Part shown: positions 13,862 to 19,526 of the stretch, one piece after another
How the letters are laid out: every line of letters starts with the position of its first letter
Position numbering within the stretch: the first letter of the stretch is position 1
Assembly (NCBI GenBank): GCA_018260375.1
Contig: JAGLBF010000038.1
Span: forward strand, 1 to 19,526
DNA length: 19,526 nucleotides
Direction of reading: 5' to 3'
From: Deinococcus sp.
GTDB lineage: Bacteria > Deinococcota > Deinococci > Deinococcales > Deinococcaceae
The notes under the pieces: generated by a model
The model's database searches: none
The model's input: the letters and a program-made list of their open reading frames with translations, nothing else
Told to the model about the DNA's origin: nothing
Translations under genes and position numbers: made by a program

Positions 13862-15505
13862 GTGTCTGTACCGCCCCGTCCTTCGCGCCGCCGCCTGAGC
13901 GACCTTCAGCTGCCTAACCTTCAGCGGCAATACTGGCACCTGCAAAACCCGCTGAGTGCGCCGCTGAGCCAGGTGCGCCAGCGCCTTGCTACAGGGCGGC
14001 TGGTGCTGCACAGCCTCTTGGCAGGAGTGTTGGTGGGGTTGCTGGGCTGCTTGCTGCGCCTGTGCCTGGACTACGCGGTGCAGTGGGGCAGCCTGCTGAC
14101 GGGCTACAGCCCACCTGCGGTATCGGGTGAGGGCGGCTTGCTGATGGCCTTTGGGCAGGTGTTGCCCTACGGCTTGCTGGCCCTACCGTTTATCGCTGTA
14201 GTAAGCGCCTGGCTTACCCGTCAGAGCGCCAGCGACCCGCTGTCAGAGGCGGTGAGTGAGTACCATCGCCGTCCCAGTTTGGGCGTGGGCGCGCAGTTGC
14301 AGCAACTGGCGGGCAACGTGCTGGGCTACGCCGCTGGCCTGCCCGTTGGGCGCGACGCCGTGTACACCGCTTTGGGCGGCCTCAATGTTACGTTGCTGGG
14401 CAAACTGGTGGTGCTCAGCCGCAGCGAAGAACGCAGCCTGACCCTTGCCAGCACCGCCGCCGCGCTGGGCTTGGTGCTTCATGCGCCGCTTGCCGCCGCC
14501 GTGCTGCTGACCGAAGTGCTTTACCGCCGTTTTGAGTTTGAATTTGAGGTGCTGCTGCCCGCGCTGCTGGCCTCGGTGAGCGCCTATGCCGTGTACGAAC
14601 TGGCTTACGGCGCTTCTGCTCTCTTTACTCTGCCCACCTTGCAAGTGCCTGGAGCCGCCCAGCTGCCGCTTTACGCCCTGCTGGGTTTGGTGGTCGCCGT
14701 GGTCGCCTGGCTAAACACCTGGGCTGCCAAAGCCGTACCAGATCGCCTCACGCAGGGTTACGGACGTTACCTCTGGGCCGCGTTGCTGGGCACGCTGATC
14801 GCCGCTATCGCCTATTGGTTTACCCCCGCTGTGCTGGGCGGCGGCGCAGGTTGGATGCAACTGGGCTTGGGCGGATTCTTGGGCCAAGAAGCGCTGGGCT
14901 ACGCTGCCTGGAAGTGGCTGCTGCTGGCCCTGAGCGTGCGCCTGGGGTTTGGCGGCGGGGTGTTGCCCTCGGCAGCCACAGGCGCCTTGCTGGGGCTGGG
15001 CCTCAACGCGCTGTTGCCCAGTCCGATCGATGCCAGCGTGTGTGCGCTGGTCTCAGCCACCGCTTACCTGAGTGTCACCCTCAATATTCCAGTAGCGGCA
15101 ACCCTGCTGGCCGTGGCCTGGGGCGGTGACGGTTTACTGCCAACCGCGCTGATCGCCTCAGGGCTAGGCCACGCCATTAGCGGACACCTGAGCTTTGTAA
15201 CGGGCCAAAAACGCGACCGCCTGAGCGCTGATATAGAGCTGATTACCCCCACCACTACCATTCTCAACGCCCCGCCCCTGCCCAGCCAAGATTTGCTTTA
15301 CCGCGTAGCAGCTCCCGCGCTGTGGGTGGGCCTCAGCGCCCTCAGTCTGCCGCTGCCCACAGGCGTGCAACTGCTGGGCCTAGAGCGTGGTGAGGACATT
15401 GCCCTGCCTGAGCAAGCGGGGCGAGTACAAAGCGGCGACATTCTGGATATGCTGGCGAATGAAGCGGCCTTTGAAGTGCTGCGCGAACAGTTGCAGTTGC
15501 AGTAG
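13862..15505 (+). CDS. Divergent ClC chloride channel/antiporter with TrkA-C-like tail
   Basis: Predicted integral membrane anion channel or anion/proton antiporter, 547 residues from GTG 13862. Many hydrophobic segments run from about 47 to 440. Diverged ClC motifs appear in order: SASDP (122-126) where GSGIP is expected, GRDAVYTALGG (163-173) where GREGP is expected, and GGGVLPSAATGA (364-375) where GxFxP is expected. By this alignment the gating Glu is Asp165. Residues 475-547 (VGLSALSLPLPTGVQLLGLERG, then RVQSGDILDML) resemble a TrkA-C (RCK-C) ligand-binding domain rather than CBS domains. An in-frame GTG at 13805 exists but lies upstream of the promoter and encodes an unlikely leader, so I prefer 13862. 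It stands alone between the fakA repeat and the cobalamin operon. The substrate is unproven. Confidence 0.8.
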   Translation: MSVPPRPSRRRLSDLQLPNLQRQYWHLQNPLSAPLSQVRQRLATGRLVLHSLLAGVLVGLLGCLLRLCLDYAVQWGSLLTGYSPPAVSGEGGLLMAFGQVLPYGLLALPFIAVVSAWLTRQSASDPLSEAVSEYHRRPSLGVGAQLQQLAGNVLGYAAGLPVGRDAVYTALGGLNVTLLGKLVVLSRSEERSLTLASTAAALGLVLHAPLAAAVLLTEVLYRRFEFEFEVLLPALLASVSAYAVYELAYGASALFTLPTLQVPGAAQLPLYALLGLVVAVVAWLNTWAAKAVPDRLTQGYGRYLWAALLGTLIAAIAYWFTPAVLGGGAGWMQLGLGGFLGQEALGYAAWKWLLLALSVRLGFGGGVLPSAATGALLGLGLNALLPSPIDASVCALVSATAYLSVTLNIPVAATLLAVAWGGDGLLPTALIASGLGHAISGHLSFVTGQKRDRLSADIELITPTTTILNAPPLPSQDLLYRVAAPALWVGLSALSLPLPTGVQLLGLERGEDIALPEQAGRVQSGDILDMLANEAAFEVLREQLQLQ

Positions 15506-15664
15506 GACTGCGGCACCTTTCCTGAGGGTATTGGAGTGGACGGTGTTGCAGTGGAGTGGGTTGGAATGGAGCGGAATGCGTAGAGCGTCAACCCTTTAGC
15601 CGCTAGGCGCTTTTGCCTACTTTGCAATCTCTCCCCACCCCGCTTGTTGCGCAGGCGCTACACT
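15506..15664 (+). other. Intergenic region with degenerate GGARTGG repeats
   Basis: Between the ClC gene and the riboswitch there is no gene. Bases 15532-15577 hold loosely repeated GGAGTGG, GGAGTGG, GGAATGG and GCGGAATG blocks, related in sequence to the GGAATGGAGTGG part of repeat copy 4 (reverse strand). A small hairpin TAGGC-GCTTTT-GCCTA lies at 15604-15619 with no T-tract. TACACT at 15659-15664 may be a -10 box placing the transcript start at the foot of the riboswitch. Confidence 0.5.
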
Positions 15665-15786
15665 CTGACTACCTGAGTCGGGGGAAGTCTGGTGACTGTA
15701 ACTAAGATTACACATTCCAGCACTGTCGCGCAGCGGTGAGTGAAGTGGCCCGTCCCTTTACGCAGTCCGAATGCCCCTCAGGTACG
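15665..15786 (+). promoter_or_regulatory. Cobalamin (adenosylcobalamin) riboswitch
   Basis: Aptamer that binds a B12 form and lowers expression of the downstream cobalamin genes. The conserved core is visible in order: GGGAAG followed by TCTGGTG (about 15682-15694), the B12-box-like CTGTCGCGCAGCGGTGAG (15723-15740) and GCAGTCCGAATGCC (15762-15775). TACCTGAG (15670-15677) and CTCAGGTA (15777-15784) are perfect complements that close the element. It precedes cbiE, cbiX-cbiC and cbiD, the expected regulon. The first two conserved blocks are canonical; the GGTG-to-B12-box spacing is somewhat long. Confidence 0.88.
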
Positions 15787-15806
15787 TCAGGCTTTGGCCT
15801 GTACCT
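15780..15806 (+). promoter_or_regulatory. Alternative hairpin of the riboswitch expression platform
   Basis: AGGTA (15780-15784), CAGGC (15788-15792), loop TTTG, GCCTG (15797-15801) and TACCT (15802-15806) fold into a hairpin with a CGT bulge. Its 5' arm is also the 3' strand of the riboswitch closing helix, so the two folds exclude each other. No T-tract follows, so it is not an intrinsic terminator by itself. CCTCT (15804-15808) can also pair with AGAGG (15816-15820). Confidence 0.6.
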
Positions 15807-15945
15807 CTCGCCGTAAGAGGGTAAAGACTCGCCGCGTCACCTTGACGTGTGGCCTGCTTCTGACCCCAGGCGGCGGAGGCGGGGTTTGTGGTGCGCCCGC
15901 TTCTGCCGCGCCGTATCTTCTTTTTCTGCACGCCTGGAGTTTGGA

Positions 15946-16632
15946 ATGATCATCTGTATTGGCGCTGGCCCTGGACACCTGGATTTTTTGACCCATAAAG
16001 CCGCGCGGCTGATTGCACAGGCCGATGTGGTGGCTGGTTTTAACGCGGTGGTGGATATGGTGCGCCCGCTGGTTGTGCCTGCGGCGCAGGTCATCACCAT
16101 GTGTTACCAAGACCAAGTGACGCGGCTGGCCGACGTGGCCGCACTCCACCACGCGGGTAAGCGGTGTGTGGTTGTGTTTATGGGCGACATGCACTTTAGC
16201 GGTTTTCAGTACCTGGAGCGGGTAGAGCGGGCCTGCGGTCACCGTGTAGAAACCGTGCCGGGCATCTCTAGCGCGCAGATTTTGGCGAGCAAGGGCCGGG
16301 TGTGCTTTGACGAAACCACCTTTTTTACCTTTCATCGCCGGGGCGACCTGACTCCCTTTAAGCAGCACCTGCGCGACGTGCTGGCAGCGGGCCGTAACGC
16401 CATCGTTATTCCGCGCCCCTGGGACTTTATGCCGCGCGACGTCGCCACTTATCTGCTGGGACACGGCGCAAACCCTGATCACCGTGCAGAAGTCTGGGAG
16501 AACCTAACCCGCGCTGAAGCCGAGTGGGAAGGCAGCCTGGCCGAACTGGAAGGCCAGGACTTTAGCGACATGAGTATCTGCCTGTTGCGGGCGCTGACCC
16601 CGATGGCAACGGGACTGGAAGGCGAACGGTGA
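15946..16632 (+). CDS. cbiE: Cobalt-precorrin-7 (C5)-methyltransferase CbiE
   Basis: SAM-dependent methyltransferase that adds the C5 methyl group to the corrin ring, usually working with the CbiT C15 enzyme. The 228-residue product shows the tetrapyrrole methylase fold: GAGPGHLD (6-13), MGDMHFSG (79-86) at the position of the usual SGDP loop, VPGISSAQ (104-111) and the CbiE tail VWENLTRAEAEWEGSL. ATG 15946 was chosen because GGAG (15936-15939) lies six bases upstream and the fold starts at once; the in-frame upstream codons encode an Arg-rich stretch inside the riboswitch leader. It is not fused to CbiT and no cbiT is in the window. The stop overlaps the next start (GTGA). Confidence 0.93.
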   Translation: MIICIGAGPGHLDFLTHKAARLIAQADVVAGFNAVVDMVRPLVVPAAQVITMCYQDQVTRLADVAALHHAGKRCVVVFMGDMHFSGFQYLERVERACGHRVETVPGISSAQILASKGRVCFDETTFFTFHRRGDLTPFKQHLRDVLAAGRNAIVIPRPWDFMPRDVATYLLGHGANPDHRAEVWENLTRAEAEWEGSLAELEGQDFSDMSICLLRALTPMATGLEGER

Positions 16633-18221
16633 GTGCAGCAGCGGTACACCCAGATTACGCCATCTTGCTCGCCGCGCACGGCAGCCGCGACCCTGCCAGC
16701 CAAGCCCAGTTTGAGGCTCTGGTTGACAAGGTGCGGGTGCTAGAGCCTGGGCGCAGCGTGGCGCACGGCTTTTTAGAGTTCAACACGCCTACCATTGATG
16801 AGGCTGCGCGGCAACTGGTGGCGGCAGGTGCACGGCAGATCGTGATGGTACCAGGCGTGCTGCTCGCCGCCACCCACGCCAAAAATGACCTGCCCAGCGA
16901 GCTGAATACCCTGCGCCAAGAACACCCCGACGTGCAGTTTTATGCGGGTGCAGCGCTGGATTTGCACCCCCTGCTGCTAGAAGTGTGCCGCGAGCGCCTG
17001 ATAGCCGCCGAAAGCAGCGCCCAGAGCGAACAACGACGCGACCAAACGCTGCTGCTGGTGGTCGGGCGCGGCACCACTGACCCTGATGCCAACGGGGATA
17101 TTCACAAGCTGGCCCGTTTTCTGGAAGAGGGCATGGGCTACGGCGCAGGCGCGGTGTGCTACTCCGGCACCGCCAAGCCTGACCTGACAACGGGGCTGGC
17201 CCGCGCAGCGGCCCTCAGCGGTCAACTGGGCTTCGGGCGGGTAGTGGTGCTGCCGTACCTGCTGTTTGACGGGGTGCTGGCCCGCCGCGTGCGCGGGGCA
17301 GTGGCCGCCGCCGCGCAGCGTTTTCCGGGGGTTGAGTTTGTGCCTGCCGCTCACCTGGGGCCAGATGAACGAGTGGCACAGGTGTTCCTGGAACGTGCCC
17401 ATGAGGGGTGGCACGGTCAGGGCCATATGAACTGTTCGCTGTGCAAATACCGCGTGCAGGTTATCGGCTACGAGGCCGAGCAGGGCCAGGCACAGGTAGG
17501 CCATCACGGGGGGGTGCGCGGGCTGGGTACGTCAGCTGCGCCCGCCACAAAGGCCATACCGCCCTACCTGCCCCACCCGATTGAGGCGCAGTCCTTTCAG
17601 ATTATTGAAACCCTGCGTGACTGGTCGGCGGTGCCTGCCGAGCAGCGCTACGCCATGCAGCGGCTGGTGCATACGGCGGGCGACCCCAGCATTGTGGATG
17701 ACCTGTACTTTTCGCCAGGCGCCGTAGAAGCGGGCGTAGTGGCGCTGCTGCGCGGGCTGACCGTGGTCACTGACGTCACGATGGTGCAAAGTGGCCTGAA
17801 GCGCGAGGTGCTGGCCCGCGTAGGCGTATCAGCCTGGTGCGGCGTGCATGACACCGAAACCTACCTGCTGGCGCAGCAAACGGGCCTGACCCGGTCGGCA
17901 GCAGGAATACGACGGGCTTACGAAAAGTTTGGCAACGACTGCATTGTGGCGATTGGTGACGCGCCCACCGCCATCTTTGAAGCAGTGCGCCTGATCAAGG
18001 AGCGTCAGTGGCGGCCTGGTCTGGTGATTGGCTTGCCAGTTGGCTTTGTGGGCACCCAGGAAAGCAAAGCGGCGCTACGGAGTTGCCTGAGCGTGCCGCG
18101 CATCACCAACCAGGGCTTTCGCGGGGGCAGTCCCTGGGCGAGCAGCGTGGTGAATGCCTGCTTGATTGAGGCGCAAAACCGGCTCGCACGGCTGACGGAA
18201 CATGCCCCCGGCGCTGTTTGA
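16629..18221 (+). CDS. CbiX-CbiC fusion: sirohydrochlorin cobaltochelatase / cobalt-precorrin-8 methylmutase
   Basis: Bifunctional cobalamin enzyme of 530 residues. Residues 8-258 form two CbiX-like halves that insert cobalt into sirohydrochlorin; H17 (AAHGSRD) and H83 (ATHAKNDLP) are the expected metal ligands, while the second half has VVGRGTTDP. A linker carries MNCSLC (267-272), the MxCxxC motif that binds an iron-sulfur cluster in long CbiX proteins, then HH and a low-complexity stretch to about 312. Residues 315-523 are CbiC/CobH, which moves the C11 methyl to C12; catalytic H348 sits in RLVHTAGDPS, with VTDVTMVQSG (379-388) and GLPVGFVGTQESK (468-480) further on. The GTG overlaps the cbiE stop. 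cbiD overlaps its 3' end by 20 bases. Confidence 0.95.
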   Translation: MSAAAVHPDYAILLAAHGSRDPASQAQFEALVDKVRVLEPGRSVAHGFLEFNTPTIDEAARQLVAAGARQIVMVPGVLLAATHAKNDLPSELNTLRQEHPDVQFYAGAALDLHPLLLEVCRERLIAAESSAQSEQRRDQTLLLVVGRGTTDPDANGDIHKLARFLEEGMGYGAGAVCYSGTAKPDLTTGLARAAALSGQLGFGRVVVLPYLLFDGVLARRVRGAVAAAAQRFPGVEFVPAAHLGPDERVAQVFLERAHEGWHGQGHMNCSLCKYRVQVIGYEAEQGQAQVGHHGGVRGLGTSAAPATKAIPPYLPHPIEAQSFQIIETLRDWSAVPAEQRYAMQRLVHTAGDPSIVDDLYFSPGAVEAGVVALLRGLTVVTDVTMVQSGLKREVLARVGVSAWCGVHDTETYLLAQQTGLTRSAAGIRRAYEKFGNDCIVAIGDAPTAIFEAVRLIKERQWRPGLVIGLPVGFVGTQESKAALRSCLSVPRITNQGFRGGSPWASSVVNACLIEAQNRLARLTEHAPGAV

Positions 18222-19323
18222 CCTGGCTCAGCCCGCGCCCAATGGCCTGCGCCGGGGCTTTACGACGGGCAGTGCAGCGACGGCGGCCCTCAAAGCGGCA
18301 CTGCTGCTGCTGGAGCGCGGGGAGCGGGTCACTCAGGTGATCATTTCTTTGCCAGAAGACGGTCAACTGGCGCTCGGCACGCAGGAGGTACGCCTGACCT
18401 CTGCCGGAGCCTACGCCGAGGTGCAAAAAGACGGCGGCGACGACCCCGACGCGACCCACGGCGCGGTCATTTGGGTAGAGGTAGCCCGCAACTACCTGCC
18501 TGACATGACCTTCAGCGCAGGTGCGGGCGTAGGTACCGTCACGGCTCCTGGTATACGCGTACCGGTGGGCGAACCTGCCATCAACCCGGTGCCCCGCCAG
18601 ATGCTGCGCCGCGCCGCCCGCGAGGTCAGCGGTCATGAGGGGTACGCGGTTACGGTGGGCTGTATCGGTGGAGACGAGATTGCCCGCAAGACCTTTAACC
18701 CGCGCCTGGGCATCGTGGGCGGCATCTCTATTTTGGGCACGACCGGTATCGTAGAGCCGATGAGCCTAGCCGCCTACGCCGCTTCAGTAGAAGTGTATGT
18801 GCGGGTAGCTGCCTACCAAAAGCCCGCCGCCGTGGTGCTGACACCCGGCAAGCTAGGGCGCGATTACGCTGAGGCCACGCTGGGCATTGCCCGCAGCCAG
18901 ATTGTCCAGATGAGCAACTTTTTGGGCGCGGCACTGTCGGCCCTGCAAGAGGCGCTAGAGGAAAGCGGGTACACGCTGCCGCTGCTGCTGGTGGCCGGTC
19001 ATCCCGGCAAACTAGCAAAAGTGCTCAACGGCGACTGGAACACCCACAGCGCCCACAGCGGCATGGCCATGAACGCCATTGGGCGAGTGGCAGCGGGGTT
19101 AGGGCTAGGCGCTCAGGTGGTGCAGGCTCTGGCCGCTGCCAACACGGTAGACGGCTGTGTTGACCTGCTGGCCGCGCATCCGCAGGGGCCGCAGCTTTGG
19201 CAGGAAACCGCCCGCCAGATTGCCGTTACGTTGCAGCAACGCACCCTCGCCGTTCAGCGCGTACAGGTGGCGCTTTTTGCCCTGGATGGGCGCTTTCTGG
19301 GGGAAGGTGCATCTGACCTGTAG
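18202..19323 (+). CDS. cbiD: Cobalt-precorrin-5B (C1)-methyltransferase CbiD
   Basis: Methylates C1 of the corrin ring in the early-cobalt (anaerobic) B12 route. The 373-residue product is full length. Conserved blocks are RRGFTTGSAATAALKAA (17-33), KDGGDDPDATHG, GAGVGTVTAPG, VGEPAINPVPRQM, NPRLGIVGGISILGTTGIVEPMS and AGHPGKLAKVLNG. CbiD has no counterpart in the oxygen-dependent pathway, so with CbiX it identifies the cobalt-first route. The ATG lies inside the last codons of the cbiX-cbiC fusion, so translation is coupled. Further cbi genes are expected downstream but the window ends. Confidence 0.97.
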   Translation: MPPALFDLAQPAPNGLRRGFTTGSAATAALKAALLLLERGERVTQVIISLPEDGQLALGTQEVRLTSAGAYAEVQKDGGDDPDATHGAVIWVEVARNYLPDMTFSAGAGVGTVTAPGIRVPVGEPAINPVPRQMLRRAAREVSGHEGYAVTVGCIGGDEIARKTFNPRLGIVGGISILGTTGIVEPMSLAAYAASVEVYVRVAAYQKPAAVVLTPGKLGRDYAEATLGIARSQIVQMSNFLGAALSALQEALEESGYTLPLLLVAGHPGKLAKVLNGDWNTHSAHSGMAMNAIGRVAAGLGLGAQVVQALAAANTVDGCVDLLAAHPQGPQLWQETARQIAVTLQQRTLAVQRVQVALFALDGRFLGEGASDL

Positions 19324-19526
19324 CATCTGATTTGTAGCATTTGGTCTGGCACATCCCCTTTATCTCATCAGTTGCTCATACTCATCTTGAGCGTCTGATA
19401 AGTATTACGGAAAATTAGTTATAAATATATCTTCTTAGTTTGCCATAGGTCGAGCAACTAGGGCAAACAGAGTACAACGAATTAAACGGAATCCATATGA
19501 TACGGACTGCCACTCCATTCCACCAC
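19324..19526. other. AT-rich intergenic region ending in repeat
   Basis: No gene is visible. TGTAGCATCTGA and TTGTAGCATTTG at the start form a short direct repeat. Bases about 19400-19440 are unusually AT-rich. CGGAATCCATATGA near 19489 resembles the motif at 5655-5666 next to copy 2. The region ends in repeat copy 4. Confidence 0.6.
19502..19526 (-). repeat. Palindromic intergenic repeat, copy 4 (cut by window end)
   Basis: Its reverse complement, GTGGTGGAATGGAGTGGCAG plus TCCGT, differs from the matching 25 bases of copy 1 at three positions. Only the terminal arm lies in the window. Confidence 0.8.

Noticed and set aside
15758..15775. TTACGCAGTCCGAATGCC looked like another copy of the AGTCCGTA repeat.
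   Set aside because: It is the conserved 3' core of the cobalamin riboswitch (AGTCCGAATGCC) and lacks the rest of the repeat.
15847..15945. Longer N-terminus for CbiE.
   Set aside because: It is Arg/Cys-rich, lies in the riboswitch leader, and the methylase fold begins at ATG 15946 with GGAG upstream.

Overview
The window looks like a chromosomal stretch from a Deinococcus-type bacterium. The evidence is a long eukaryote-like (IleS2-type) isoleucyl-tRNA synthetase very close to the Thermus/Deinococcus form, a PdxS/PdxT vitamin B6 pair, a LysM/M23 envelope hydrolase, genes that seem to start directly at their transcription start (leaderless), and a family of short palindromic intergenic repeats like the small noncoding repeats known from Deinococcus. 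This taxonomic call is inferred from protein resemblance; no database was searched.

Layout. (1) 1-3459, minus strand: ileS, preceded by a T-box riboswitch leader with an AUC (Ile) specifier and an intrinsic terminator (3641-3910). (2) 4117-5406, plus: rho, divergent from ileS. (3) 5407-5773: intergenic region holding several repeat copies. (4) 5774-7219: secreted LysM/M23 peptidase. (5) 7337-10534: pdxS-pdxT followed closely by two different alpha/beta hydrolases, probably one operon. (6) 10701-11462: orphan solute-binding protein for amino-acid-type ligands. (7) 11677-13645: Asp23/YloU-like protein overlapping a FakA/YloV-type fatty acid kinase. (8) 13643-13782: the most complete repeat element. 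(9) 13862-15505: divergent ClC channel/transporter with a TrkA-C-like tail. (10) 15665-19323: cobalamin riboswitch followed by overlapping cbiE, a cbiX-cbiC fusion and cbiD, part of an early-cobalt (anaerobic-type) corrin ring pathway that probably continues past the window edge.

How it works together. Two RNA sensors control two biosynthetic units. Uncharged tRNA-Ile should raise ileS expression through the T-box, and adenosylcobalamin should turn down the cbi operon. The cbi genes run in steps: cobalt insertion (CbiX), C1 methylation and ring-contraction chemistry (CbiD), C5 methylation (CbiE) and methyl migration (CbiC).

Most notable points: the IleS signature HxGH is rearranged to GVHH, a form linked to extreme mupirocin resistance; a repeat element abuts exactly the TAA stop codons of both ileS and fakA; the ClC protein appears to have Asp where the gating Glu normally sits; CbiX and CbiC are fused with an MxCxxC cluster motif between them. 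I found no wholly unknown multi-gene system. The repeat family and its position at stop codons is the least explained signal.
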